Positions 17,658 through 27,561 of a stretch of 64,000 nt of DNA are shown here, piece by piece; position 1 is the first letter of the stretch, and each line of letters begins with the position of its first letter. The stretch is taken from NCBI GenBank assembly GCA_964428505.1, contig CAYRYQ010000001.1, forward strand, positions 61,066-125,065, given 5' to 3'. The notes beneath the pieces were generated by a model. The model was given only the letters and a program-made list of their open reading frames with translations. It ran no database searches and had not been told where the DNA came from. This stretch comes from QAKW01 sp964428505 (GTDB lineage: Bacteria; Bacillota; Clostridia; Oscillospirales; QAKW01). The translations under genes and the position numbers were made by a program.

Positions 17658-19586
17658 ATGGATCAGGAAAAAGTCACAAACCAATACAATGAATCATCCA
17701 TACAAGTATTGGAAGGACTGGAAGCGGTCCGGAAAAGACCCGGGATGTATATCGGTTCCACCTCTATCCGGGGGCTTCATCATTTGGTGTATGAAATTGT
17801 GGATAATGCCATCGATGAGGCATTGGCCGGTTATTGCGATACAATTCAGGTATCCATTTTGCCGGGCAATATTGTGGAGGTCATTGATAACGGCCGTGGC
17901 ATTCCGGTCGGGATCCATCCTAAAATGGGCATTCCAACGGTGGAAGTGGTGTTTACTATTTTGCACGCCGGCGGTAAATTCGGCGGCGGCGGATATAAAG
18001 TGTCCGGCGGCCTACACGGGGTAGGCGCATCGGTTGTGAACGCCTTGTCTGAATGGTTGGAGGTGGATGTCAGAGACGGCAAACATATTTACCGGCAGCG
18101 CTATGAAAAAGGGCATCCTTGCGGCACCCTGGAAGCAATTGGGAGCACAACGGAAAAGGGAACCCGGGTGCGGTTTTTGGCCGATTCTGAAATTTTTGAA
18201 ACCTTAGCTTATGAATCGGATGTTCTGATCAAGCGGCTGCGGGAGCAGGCTTTTTTGAATGCAGGGTTAAAAATCACGTTTTCTGATTTGAGAACCGAGC
18301 CACATCTGGAAAAGGTGATGCATTATGAAGGCGGGATCCGGCAGTTTGTGGAATACCTGAACAAAAACAAGGAACCGCTTCACGAAGATGTTATTTTTGT
18401 CAGCGGAAAAAAAGGAACCTCTGCCGCAGAAGTGGCGATGCAGTATACCACCCGCTATGACGAAATGGTGATCTCCTTTGCCAATGATATTAATACGACG
18501 GAAGGGGGTACCCATGAAACCGGATTTAAAAGTGCCCTGACCAGAATTATCAATACGTATGCCCGCAGCAAAAGCTTCCTGAAAGAAAACGAGGCCAATC
18601 TTTCCAGCGAAGATGTGCGGGAAGGGCTGACTGCCATTATCAGTGTCAAGGTAGAAGACGCACAGTTTGAAGGGCAGACGAAAACCAAGCTGGGCAACAG
18701 TGAAGTGGCCGGATTGGTCAGTTCCATTTTAACCGAAAAGCTTACGGAATTCTTTGAGGAAAATCCGAAAACTGCCCGCGCGATCATCGAGAAGGCCATT
18801 ACCGCTTCCCGCGCAAGAGAGGCGGCCAGAAAAGCCCGGGAAACGGCCCGGAAAAGCGTGCTTTCCACCTCTGTTTCACTCCCGGGCAAGCTGGCGGACT
18901 GCCAGCTGAAGGATAATCAGTATACGGAGATCTATATCGTGGAGGGAGATTCTGCAGGCGGTTCCGCAAAAGAAGGGCGCGATCGCCGGTTTCAGGCCAT
19001 TTTGCCCCTTTGGGGAAAAATGCTGAATGTGGAAAAATCCAGGCTCGACAAGGTTTACAGCAATGAAAAGCTGCTACCGGTGATCACAGCGCTCGGCACC
19101 AATATCGGCGCGGATTTTAATCTGGAGAAGCTTCGTTACGGAAAGGTCATTATTATGGCCGATGCCGATGTGGACGGCGCTCATATTCGCACCTTGCTGC
19201 TCACCTTTTTCTTCCGGTTTATGCGGCCTTTAGTGGAAGGCGGCTTTGTTTATACCGCGGTGCCGCCGCTTTATAAGCTGGTGCGCGGAAAAGAAACACG
19301 GTATGCCTATTCCGATCCGGAACGGGATCAGATCTCTGCCGAGCTGCGGGGAGAAGACGGCAAAGGAAAGATCGAAATCAGCCGAAACAAGGGTCTTGGT
19401 GAAATGGATCCGCATGAGCTTTGGGCCACCACTATGGATCCGGAAGTGCGCACATTAAAGCAGTTTACACTCCATGATGCAATCGCGGCAGACGAAATTT
19501 TCTCCATTCTGATGGGGGAAAAAGTGGAGCCGCGGAAGGCCTTTATTGAGGAAAACGCCAAATATGTCATGAACCTGGATATATAA
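17658..19586 (+). CDS. gyrB: DNA gyrase subunit B
   Basis: ATPase subunit of gyrase, 642 residues. GHKL ATPase motifs are visible (YEIVDNAIDEALAG, VIDNGRGIPVGIHP, GGLHGVGASVVNALS). The TOPRIM domain has IVEGDSAGGSAKEGRDRRFQ and IIMADADVDGAHIRTLLLTF. The C-terminal KGLGEMDPHELW motif is intact. GGAGG precedes the ATG. gyrA follows after 16 bp. Confidence 0.98.
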   Translation: MDQEKVTNQYNESSIQVLEGLEAVRKRPGMYIGSTSIRGLHHLVYEIVDNAIDEALAGYCDTIQVSILPGNIVEVIDNGRGIPVGIHPKMGIPTVEVVFTILHAGGKFGGGGYKVSGGLHGVGASVVNALSEWLEVDVRDGKHIYRQRYEKGHPCGTLEAIGSTTEKGTRVRFLADSEIFETLAYESDVLIKRLREQAFLNAGLKITFSDLRTEPHLEKVMHYEGGIRQFVEYLNKNKEPLHEDVIFVSGKKGTSAAEVAMQYTTRYDEMVISFANDINTTEGGTHETGFKSALTRIINTYARSKSFLKENEANLSSEDVREGLTAIISVKVEDAQFEGQTKTKLGNSEVAGLVSSILTEKLTEFFEENPKTARAIIEKAITASRAREAARKARETARKSVLSTSVSLPGKLADCQLKDNQYTEIYIVEGDSAGGSAKEGRDRRFQAILPLWGKMLNVEKSRLDKVYSNEKLLPVITALGTNIGADFNLEKLRYGKVIIMADADVDGAHIRTLLLTFFFRFMRPLVEGGFVYTAVPPLYKLVRGKETRYAYSDPERDQISAELRGEDGKGKIEISRNKGLGEMDPHELWATTMDPEVRTLKQFTLHDAIAADEIFSILMGEKVEPRKAFIEENAKYVMNLDI

Positions 19587-19602
19587 GGGGGATACAGAAG
19601 GA

Positions 19603-22092
19603 ATGTCAAAATCAGAACATATCGATACCGTTTCCTATGAAAACCAGACCATCGTTCCGGTGGATCTGGAAAAGGAAATGAAAACGTCCTATATTGATTA
19701 TGCCATGTCGGTGATCGTAGGGCGGGCATTGCCGGATGTGCGGGATGGGCTGAAGCCCGTGCACCGCCGGATTCTTTATGCCATGTATGAGGATAATTTA
19801 ACGGCAGACCGGCCGTTTAAAAAATCGGCCACCTGCGTGGGTGATGTTTTGGGTCGCTACCATCCGCACGGGGATGCGTCGGTTTATGACGCGCTGGTAC
19901 GCTTAGCACAAAGTTTTTCGATGCGCTATCCGTTGGTAGACGGCCATGGAAACTTTGGTTCCATCGACGGAGATCCGCCGGCTGCTTATCGGTATACCGA
20001 AGCCCGGATGGCCAAGATTTCCAATGAGATGCTGCGGGACATTGAAAAAGAAACGGTCGACTGGGATCCGAACTATGATGAAACCCGCAAAGAGCCGCAT
20101 GTCATGCCGGCCCGCTATCCGAACCTGTTGGTGAACGGATCTTCCGGCATTGCCGTAGGCATGGCCACCGATATTCCGCCGCACAATTTGCGGGAGGTGG
20201 TAAGTGGAACCATTGCCTTATTGGAAAATCCGCAGATGGATATTGAAGAGCTGATGGGCTTTATTCAAGGCCCGGATTTCCCGACCGGCGCGGTGATTAT
20301 GGGGCGCAGCGGAATTCGTCAGGCCTATCGCACCGGGCGTGGCCGGATCTATGTGCGGGCCAAGGCGGAAATCGAAGAATGGCGGGACGGCCGTTATAAA
20401 ATTGTTGTAACAGAAATTCCTTATATGATCAAAAAATCCGCGCTGATCGAAAAGATCGCCGAGGAAGTAAAGTCTGACCGGATTCCGGGAATTTTCGATA
20501 TTCGCGATGAATCGGACAAGGACGGGCTGCGGTTTGTGGTGGAACTAAAAAAAGAAGCCAACCCGCAGGTGGTTTTAAACCAGCTCTATAAGTATACCGA
20601 TATGCAGACAACCTGCTCGGTCATTATGCTGGCGCTGGTTCATAATGAGCCGAAAATTTTAAATTTAAAGCAGATTTTGGAGCAGTACATCCTGCACCAG
20701 AAAGAAGTGATCCGCCGCCGCACCGAATATGAAATAAAGCGGGCAAAGGCCAGAGCGCATATTCTGGAAGGGCTTCTGAAAGCGATTGATCATATTGATG
20801 AGGTGATCGCCATCATCAAAAAGTCGGCCTCCATTGCCGATGCAAAGGGAAAGCTGATCGAACGGTTTGATCTGGACGATATTCAGGCACAGGCGATTGT
20901 GGATATGCGGCTGGGTCAGCTTTCCGGCCTGGAACGCGAAAAACTTGAAAAGGAATACCAGGAACTGATGGACAAGATCGCGGACCTTGAGGATATTCTG
21001 GGGAAGGATCATCGGGTTTGCGAGATGATCAAAACGGATTTGCAGGAAATTGCCAAAAAATTTGGCGACGCCCGTCGCACGGAGATCGGGCAGGGAGATA
21101 TCGGGCTGGAGGACGAGGATCTGATCCCGGTGGAGGAAAGCATTTTCACGCTGACCGAAGCGGGATATATCAAACGGCAGCTGACCAGCGCCTATAAATC
21201 CCAGCACCGCGGCGGCCGCGGCGTGACCGGCATGAAGACCAAACAAGAAGATATGGTTAAAAATCTATTTTCTGCTTCCACCCATGATACCATTTTGTTT
21301 TTCACAACGAAGGGGCGGGTTTACCGTCTGAAGGGATATGAAATTCCGGAAAGCTCTAAAATCGCCAAAGGCACGAATCTGGTCAATCTGCTGCCTTTGA
21401 TGAGTGAAGAGAAGGTCAACGCCATGATCCGGGTAGAAACGTTTGAGATGGAAGGCTATTTACTGATGGCAACCCGGAATGGAACGGTGAAGAAAACGCC
21501 GCTTGCCGATTTTGGCAATATCCGCAAAACCGGGGTCATTGCCATTTTGCTGGATGATGGCGACGATTTAATTGAAGTGAGCCTGACCGCTGGGAACAAT
21601 CACGTCTTAATTGCAACCCATGCCGGAAAGGCGATCCGATTTGCAGAGGAAGACGTTCGTCCGACAGGGCGTGTCACCCGCGGGGTGCGCGGCATTCGGA
21701 TGGAAGGGGAAGATTATGTCGTCGGGATGTGTATTGAACGGGATGGCGGTTCTCTCCTGACCATTACCGAAAACGGATATGGAAAACGGACCGATGTTGG
21801 GGAATACCGCCTGCAGGCCCGCGGAGGAAAAGGCATCACCAACTATAATATTACCGATAAGACCGGCAAGGTTGCGGCCATTAAAATGGTGGAAGACGGA
21901 GAAGATCTGTTGCTGATCACCAGCCTTGGTATTATTATGAGAACAAAAATGGAAGAAATTCCAACACTTGGGCGATCCACGCAAGGAGTCCGGGTGGTAC
22001 GCACGGAAGAAAACGTGCAGGTGATTGATATTGCCCGCGCAGCCAGAGAAGAAGAGGAAGAATTTCCAATAGAAGAAACATCAGAACAATAA
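19603..22092 (+). CDS. gyrA: DNA gyrase subunit A
   Basis: DNA breakage-reunion subunit, 829 residues. The catalytic tyrosine is in AAYRYTEARM near residue 130. The quinolone-determining stretch reads HPHGDASVYDALVRLAQ: the position equivalent to E. coli Ser83 is alanine, a natural state also seen in mycobacteria. The C-terminal beta-pinwheel has the GyrA-box-like QHRGGRGVTGMKT. It ends in an acidic tail. Confidence 0.98.
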   Translation: MSKSEHIDTVSYENQTIVPVDLEKEMKTSYIDYAMSVIVGRALPDVRDGLKPVHRRILYAMYEDNLTADRPFKKSATCVGDVLGRYHPHGDASVYDALVRLAQSFSMRYPLVDGHGNFGSIDGDPPAAYRYTEARMAKISNEMLRDIEKETVDWDPNYDETRKEPHVMPARYPNLLVNGSSGIAVGMATDIPPHNLREVVSGTIALLENPQMDIEELMGFIQGPDFPTGAVIMGRSGIRQAYRTGRGRIYVRAKAEIEEWRDGRYKIVVTEIPYMIKKSALIEKIAEEVKSDRIPGIFDIRDESDKDGLRFVVELKKEANPQVVLNQLYKYTDMQTTCSVIMLALVHNEPKILNLKQILEQYILHQKEVIRRRTEYEIKRAKARAHILEGLLKAIDHIDEVIAIIKKSASIADAKGKLIERFDLDDIQAQAIVDMRLGQLSGLEREKLEKEYQELMDKIADLEDILGKDHRVCEMIKTDLQEIAKKFGDARRTEIGQGDIGLEDEDLIPVEESIFTLTEAGYIKRQLTSAYKSQHRGGRGVTGMKTKQEDMVKNLFSASTHDTILFFTTKGRVYRLKGYEIPESSKIAKGTNLVNLLPLMSEEKVNAMIRVETFEMEGYLLMATRNGTVKKTPLADFGNIRKTGVIAILLDDGDDLIEVSLTAGNNHVLIATHAGKAIRFAEEDVRPTGRVTRGVRGIRMEGEDYVVGMCIERDGGSLLTITENGYGKRTDVGEYRLQARGGKGITNYNITDKTGKVAAIKMVEDGEDLLLITSLGIIMRTKMEEIPTLGRSTQGVRVVRTEENVQVIDIARAAREEEEEFPIEETSEQ

Positions 22093-22173
22093 CATTTGGC
22101 ACTATGACTATAAATGTCACAAATTGTGTAAAAAGAACAACATAAAGTCATATCTAATTAACAGTCATTTTGC

Positions 22174-22179
22174 TATAAT
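22174..22179 (+). promoter_or_regulatory. Extended -10 promoter for the SLH protein
   Basis: TGC-TATAAT forms an extended -10 (22171-22179) about 40 bp before the start codon. No good -35 box is seen. There is no clear terminator between gyrA and this site. Confidence 0.5.
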
Positions 22180-22220
22180 TTTATTATCGATCAATATCTG
22201 TTCTAAGGGAGGACAATAAT

Positions 22221-25200
22221 ATGGCAAAGAAGTCTACACGGGTTTTAAGCTTTCTTCTGGCCATACTGATGGTGGCGACGATGACTTCGGTGATCGCGTC
22301 TGCGCAGTATACTTATGATGAAACGGCTTTTAACAGTGGGTATTATTCTGTTGCATATGACACACTGGTTGGAACAAGCAACCAGACCAGGAAGGGTGTC
22401 TATATTGTGAATAGTTCCTGGAACTATACGACGGCGAATGCACCGGCCGCAGTATCGTTCTATTTCAGAGGGACCACCGTAACGGAGAATTACAATCCGG
22501 CGCGGCATTTGACCAGCGTGGCTGCCGTGTATACCCAGGCAGCAAACGACGGAATCAAAGTTCCTACCTGCATTCTGACGGCCGGGACTTATTCCACAGC
22601 CATCAAGCTGACGGGGGGCATCGTTCTTCTGGGCGCCAATGCCGGGATCAATCCGAATGTTCCGTCTGCGGATCCCACTGCGGAATGGGGCCTGAATCCC
22701 GCCCGCTATCTGCCCAGCCTGCTGGATTCCAATTCAAAGAACGAAACCCGCTTCTGGCTGCCGGGGGGAAAAGATTTTGACGCAAGAAGCGGGTCGGGAA
22801 ATGTTGCCGATACGATTCAGCTGATCTCGATTACCGCAACGACCAGCGGCACGAAAAACTATGTGATTGACGGGCTCACGCTGCAGGGCTATGGTGCAGT
22901 TATTGCCGACACATCAAGCGGCGCGGGGATTCATAACGTATATGTTCAGAACTGTATTATGAACAACGGCTATTCCCAAGACTGTGAAATGCTGCGGTTC
23001 TGGGGCCGCGGCTCCGGCAATACCTGCCAGAAGAAGCTCTACTTGGCAAACAGCTATATCACCGGTCAAAAAAATCTTGCGCTTTATTCGGGTCACGCCA
23101 GTGCCATCCGGATCAAGGGCATCTCCTATCAACAGAGTGACTGTGGCGCGTTTTATAACACCAATACTCTGCAGTGGCAGGGCTTTTCCTTTGAGTTGAA
23201 GGATTCCCACTTCTGGAATCCGGATGGCTTTTCCATGTGCACCCGGTATCCGACCGACACAGGCCGCGGGATTCAAATTCAGCTGCAGCACACAGCGCAG
23301 TCTCAGGCGATGACGGGAACCAATAATGAACCGTTCCGGTATAATATTTCCAATAATACCTTCTATAATGCCACGGCGATGAGGCAGGTGACCGGAACGC
23401 AAACCTATCAGCAGTTGGGAGATCTCTTTGAAATTCCCATGGCCGGAACCAATGAATTAGTGGAGTTTAATAACAACACGTTCGTTTCCACCTATAACAC
23501 CGTCAACGGGGCCATCAATCCGCTTCGTATCAAATATCTGTTCATAAAGGGCACCTCCATTATCTCCCATGCATCCACGGCAGATCTGACTAATAGTAAA
23601 GATGGAGACTATGCACTGAACAATACCAATCTGCGAATTTCCGGCAATACGTATATCGGCGCTCAATATCAGGCAGTCCCCGCGATTGGGGTGAACAACC
23701 ACAAGGACACGCTGGTTCAGATGACCGGGAACTTATATTTAAATGATTTGTCTGCCACCACAGGAAACATTATTCCCGGGACCAATAAAGTCTATGATCA
23801 GTGGGTCTGGACTGACGCGGCGATGACTGAAAAATCCTCCGCATTATTTACGGATGATTTTCATGTGTTGTCTTCCGGTATCACGGTGAGTGGAACAGCG
23901 ATGTCTATGAATGTCGGCGCAACCCAATATTCGAGTACACTGGCATTTGAATGTAATCCAAAGAACAGCGTGACGATTTATCAATCCAACGCCAATTTTG
24001 AAAAAGGGGCCGTTCTTCCCAATTACACCGTTGACAGCACAGCAAGAACATCCTATTATATTGTTTCTCTGCAGTCTATTGATAAGAGAACAACAAAGGA
24101 TTATACGCTGATCATTAACCGCGCCCCCAATCCAACCTCTGAACTATATGGGATTGCCCCGGATGCCGCCATGCGGGTGGAAGGGCAAACCACCACAAGG
24201 GATGTTTATTCCTATACGCTGAACTATGATAACCCGAGCTTTCTTTTCACTCCTTCTGTCTCTGCGGGCGCAACCGTCGTATTGAAAAATGCGGCAAATG
24301 GCGCGGCGATCAATGGGGTGGGGGGCTTGTTCACGGTTCCAATGACGCAAGTCAGCACCGAATACCATTATTATATGGATGTTACGGATAGCAACAGCAT
24401 CACAGAGCGGTATGATTTATATCTGATCCGCAACAAGAGCACGCATACGGATGTTCTTGGTGTCAGCGCAGACAGCATGAGTGTATCCAGCAATCTTGCC
24501 ACGAAAACCTGGCGGATTGACTTGCCATCCACCGCAACGTCCCTTGATTTTGATGTTTCTATTTCGGACTTTGCTTCTCTGGTTTTAAAAGATACTATTT
24601 ATGGATCTGTTTTAACACGTAATAGCACGGGATATCAAATTAATAATGTTGCGGCTGGCGAAACGACCTATAATATGCTGGTAACAGCACAGGATGGGGT
24701 GACAACGACCAATTGGAAGCTGGTAACATCCCGGCCGAAGAATGCGGCTTGCGAATTGTATGGAATTGATAATACCACGACAAACAATGGGATTTATGTG
24801 GCCAATGTCAACTACGCCCGGTTCTTCGTATATGCATCCAGTTCCGTTTCCTCAACCTATAAAGTTTATAGCGATGCTGCTTGCACACAGGAGATTACCA
24901 ATCCGTATCTAACGCTTACTTCTGCCACAACCAACGTGTGGATAAGGGTTATTGCGGAAGATGGGGTGCACCTTTCCGCACCGGCTCAGCTGACCATCAA
25001 CACGACCGCTGATCTTTCCGGCGGCAACGGCGGAGTGGTGTATAAGCCAATGGTGAGCAACGATTATATCGGCGTGACCGGGGCAAATGCCTTTAGCAAC
25101 AGTGCTTCCGAAATCACGGTGAATTTAGATCAGAATACAACCCAGTTTTTCCTGAAAGTGATCGGATACAACGGATATGAAGTTCATCTTTATTCCGATG

Positions 25201-25949
25201 TTAACAAAAAGGTGGAAACCAGCATCGAGCAAATTATTAATTTGGATGCAGGCTATACCAGACTTTATGTGGAAGCAACAAAGGGCTCCGAGAAGCATGG
25301 GTATAACCTGATAATTCGTGCACCGAGAGCATACACCTATTCCGATTCCATTACTGCTTGGGCACAGCAATATGTGCAGGGCCTGAACAGCAAAGGATAT
25401 GGCCTCTTGAGGGGCGATGAAAACAGCGCCTTCAGAGGGGATGCCAACCTGACCAGAAATGAGATGGCAACCATCCTGGTGCGCCTGATGGGGCTGAACA
25501 AAGAGATGTTTGCCAATGTGCGGCTCCCGTTCAGCGATTCCATCGCCGATTGGGCTGAGAGCTATGTGAAAGCCGCCTATAAAATGGGCCTTGTCAGCGG
25601 CTATGCGGTCACGGACACGGCGGGCAATGTTACGGGGTATGTTTTCAACGGAAATAATAATTCCACCCGCAGCGAGTTTATCCGCGTATTGATGAACGTG
25701 GTTTGCCTGAACGTCTATGGAAAAAATGTAGATGCGTATTATGCGGCAAATAAGGGGAAAATCGACAGCGATTTTAATGCCCGCGCCTTTTCCGATGCAG
25801 GAAACGTGGCAACGTGGGCGATCCCGGGGATCTATACGGCCGTTTCCATGGGGATTATGAACGGAGACGGAAGCGCCATTAAGCCCGACGATTATATTAC
25901 CAGAAATGAAGTGGCTGCGGTGCTGTACCGTACGGTTGATGGAAACTAA
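22221..25949 (+). CDS. Secreted SLH-domain surface protein with beta-helix-like and cadherin-like regions
   Basis: The 1242-residue protein has a signal peptide (MAKKSTRVLSFLLAILMVAT..., probable cleavage after ASA near residue 28). Residues about 90-520 are rich in short Asn/Gly-turn repeats such as YVIDGLTLQGYGAVIAD, NVYVQNCIMNNG and ISNNTFYNAT, which suggest a right-handed parallel beta-helix. Several cadherin-like beta-sandwich repeats follow (about 545-930; the recurring motif is ELYGI-x-P/D ... Y-x-L-x-I-x-R). The C-terminus carries three SLH domains (from about 1035, 1095 and 1180; each has FSD-x-x-x-W and TRNE/TRSE), which normally anchor proteins to pyruvylated secondary cell-wall polymer. 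The binding target or substrate is unknown. Strong GGAGG site. Confidence 0.85.
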   Translation: MAKKSTRVLSFLLAILMVATMTSVIASAQYTYDETAFNSGYYSVAYDTLVGTSNQTRKGVYIVNSSWNYTTANAPAAVSFYFRGTTVTENYNPARHLTSVAAVYTQAANDGIKVPTCILTAGTYSTAIKLTGGIVLLGANAGINPNVPSADPTAEWGLNPARYLPSLLDSNSKNETRFWLPGGKDFDARSGSGNVADTIQLISITATTSGTKNYVIDGLTLQGYGAVIADTSSGAGIHNVYVQNCIMNNGYSQDCEMLRFWGRGSGNTCQKKLYLANSYITGQKNLALYSGHASAIRIKGISYQQSDCGAFYNTNTLQWQGFSFELKDSHFWNPDGFSMCTRYPTDTGRGIQIQLQHTAQSQAMTGTNNEPFRYNISNNTFYNATAMRQVTGTQTYQQLGDLFEIPMAGTNELVEFNNNTFVSTYNTVNGAINPLRIKYLFIKGTSIISHASTADLTNSKDGDYALNNTNLRISGNTYIGAQYQAVPAIGVNNHKDTLVQMTGNLYLNDLSATTGNIIPGTNKVYDQWVWTDAAMTEKSSALFTDDFHVLSSGITVSGTAMSMNVGATQYSSTLAFECNPKNSVTIYQSNANFEKGAVLPNYTVDSTARTSYYIVSLQSIDKRTTKDYTLIINRAPNPTSELYGIAPDAAMRVEGQTTTRDVYSYTLNYDNPSFLFTPSVSAGATVVLKNAANGAAINGVGGLFTVPMTQVSTEYHYYMDVTDSNSITERYDLYLIRNKSTHTDVLGVSADSMSVSSNLATKTWRIDLPSTATSLDFDVSISDFASLVLKDTIYGSVLTRNSTGYQINNVAAGETTYNMLVTAQDGVTTTNWKLVTSRPKNAACELYGIDNTTTNNGIYVANVNYARFFVYASSSVSSTYKVYSDAACTQEITNPYLTLTSATTNVWIRVIAEDGVHLSAPAQLTINTTADLSGGNGGVVYKPMVSNDYIGVTGANAFSNSASEITVNLDQNTTQFFLKVIGYNGYEVHLYSDVNKKVETSIEQIINLDAGYTRLYVEATKGSEKHGYNLIIRAPRAYTYSDSITAWAQQYVQGLNSKGYGLLRGDENSAFRGDANLTRNEMATILVRLMGLNKEMFANVRLPFSDSIADWAESYVKAAYKMGLVSGYAVTDTAGNVTGYVFNGNNNSTRSEFIRVLMNVVCLNVYGKNVDAYYAANKGKIDSDFNARAFSDAGNVATWAIPGIYTAVSMGIMNGDGSAIKPDDYITRNEVAAVLYRTVDGN

Positions 25950-25957
25950 TAAGAAAT

Positions 25958-25998
25958 AAGAAACGGCCTTCGCTTTTGCGAAGGCCGTTTCTTTATAA
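25958..25998 (+). terminator. Strong terminator after the SLH gene
   Basis: A 16-bp perfect stem (25958-25973 with 25978-25993) with a TTTT loop lies just after the stop codon; the T-rich tail is short. Confidence 0.85.
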
Positions 25999-26084
25999 AA
26001 AGTAAAAAACGAAAAATTTTATGGAATAAGGAAGTCTGGAGGTAGGGGGGGATTTGCCCAATGGGCACGATTATGGAATTCGAT

Positions 26085-27497
26085 TTAAAGCTTCTTTTGT
26101 TTTTTAAAAGACGTTCCTGCAAAAAAACGGCGGGTCTCCTGGAAAACCTGACCGCTGAGGCCAAGGAGGCCAATCAGATTTGGAATAGCCATCAATCCGC
26201 AAAAAATATCTGCAAGGCTCCACACCATATCCGTAGAAAGAAAAGAACCGAAAAATAAAAGCAACAAAAAGAGGGCGTGAAACCACCGGGACCGGTTTTT
26301 CCAATGCGGAAACAGGTAACGCAAGCTCTGCTCCCCAAAAAAACTCCAGCCAATTATGGCAGAAAAGGAAAAAAACACCAAGCAAAGCATGTAAATAAAA
26401 GAAAGAAAAGAGGCCGGAATAGGCAGATTTTTCAATGCATATAGGGTGACCTTGGAACCGGGTAAACCGATGTCCTGCCACACACCGGTGACCAAAACGG
26501 CAAAGCCTGTCAGGGAACACATGAAAATCGTGTCAATAAAAGGGCCCAAAATAGCAATTAGTCCTTGCCGCACCGGGCTGTCAGTTTCTGCGGTTGCCGC
26601 CGCAATGGGATCACTGCCCATGCCGGATTCATTGGTGAAAACGCCGCGCCCAAGACCATAGCGCATGGCTTTTTGTAAAGTGATTCCGGTCATGGCGCCC
26701 AATGCCGCCGTTGGTGCAAAAGCGCTTTTCAAAATCAGCATGGCCGCTTGCGGCAATGCGGGGGCATATAAAAACAGCAGCCAAAGAACCAAAAATGTGT
26801 ATAAGCCGCCCATAAAGGGCACTAAAACCGTGGCGACTTTTGCGATGCGGTGAATCCCGCCGGATAGCACCAGACCCACGATAAGGGTGGTGAGAATGGC
26901 GGCACACATAACCGGCAAAGTGACCGAACCGCCGCTCCAGTTTAAAACGGTGGTTTGTCGCATGGGGTCAAAAAATTCCTCTGCTGCGGCCACAATGCCG
27001 TTGATCTGAGAGGTGGTGCCCATGCTGATCAGGCAAGCCAGCACACAGGAAGCGGCGAAAACGCGGGCCAGCCAAGGTTTATGAAGACCCTTTTCCAAAT
27101 AAAAAAAAGGCCCGCCCAAAAAAGTTTGATCTTTTCCGCGGGTGCGATAGCGCACGGCTAAAAAGCATTCGGCATATTTCGTGGCCATCCCAAAAACGGC
27201 GGAAAGCTGCATCCAAAACAAAGCGCCGGGCCCGCCGGCAGCAATCGCAGTGGCCACGCCAATAATATTTCCTGTTCCAAGGGTGGCGGCAAGGGAGGTG
27301 CATAACGCGGAAAAACCGGAAACATCGCCCTCTGCGTTTTTGGGCTTCTGCAGCACCAGACGAAAAGCCAGCCCCAATTTGGTAACCGGCAGTCCACGGG
27401 TACCGATTGTGAAATAAATGCCGGTGCCTAAAATGAGGGCCAGCATGCCGGGCCCCCAGATCAGATTTGCCAGCTGTTCCAATGAAAAAAAGTGCAT
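26085..27497 (-). CDS. Amino acid:sodium symporter, AGCS family
   Basis: The 470-residue polytopic membrane protein has the alanine/glycine:cation symporter signatures: GTGIYFTIGTRGLP, SLAATLGTGNIIGVATAIAAGGPGALFWM, and TNESGMGSDPIAAATAETDSPVRQGLIAI. It likely imports a small neutral amino acid with Na+. AAAGGAG lies before the ATG. It follows the SDR gene on the same strand after 64 bp, with no metabolic link evident. Confidence 0.92.
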   Translation of the reverse strand: MHFFSLEQLANLIWGPGMLALILGTGIYFTIGTRGLPVTKLGLAFRLVLQKPKNAEGDVSGFSALCTSLAATLGTGNIIGVATAIAAGGPGALFWMQLSAVFGMATKYAECFLAVRYRTRGKDQTFLGGPFFYLEKGLHKPWLARVFAASCVLACLISMGTTSQINGIVAAAEEFFDPMRQTTVLNWSGGSVTLPVMCAAILTTLIVGLVLSGGIHRIAKVATVLVPFMGGLYTFLVLWLLFLYAPALPQAAMLILKSAFAPTAALGAMTGITLQKAMRYGLGRGVFTNESGMGSDPIAAATAETDSPVRQGLIAILGPFIDTIFMCSLTGFAVLVTGVWQDIGLPGSKVTLYALKNLPIPASFLSFIYMLCLVFFSFSAIIGWSFFGEQSLRYLFPHWKNRSRWFHALFLLLLFFGSFLSTDMVWSLADIFCGLMAIPNLIGLLGLSGQVFQETRRFFAGTSFKKQKKL

Positions 27498-27561
27498 AAG
27501 GCGGACTCCTTTGCATAAAAAATAGGGCCGTTAGCCACATTAAACGACCCCTTTTTATACA

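Noticed and set aside
26061..26258. 65-codon plus-strand frame downstream of the SLH gene
   Set aside because: Antisense to the 3' end of the AGCS symporter, with no supporting features.
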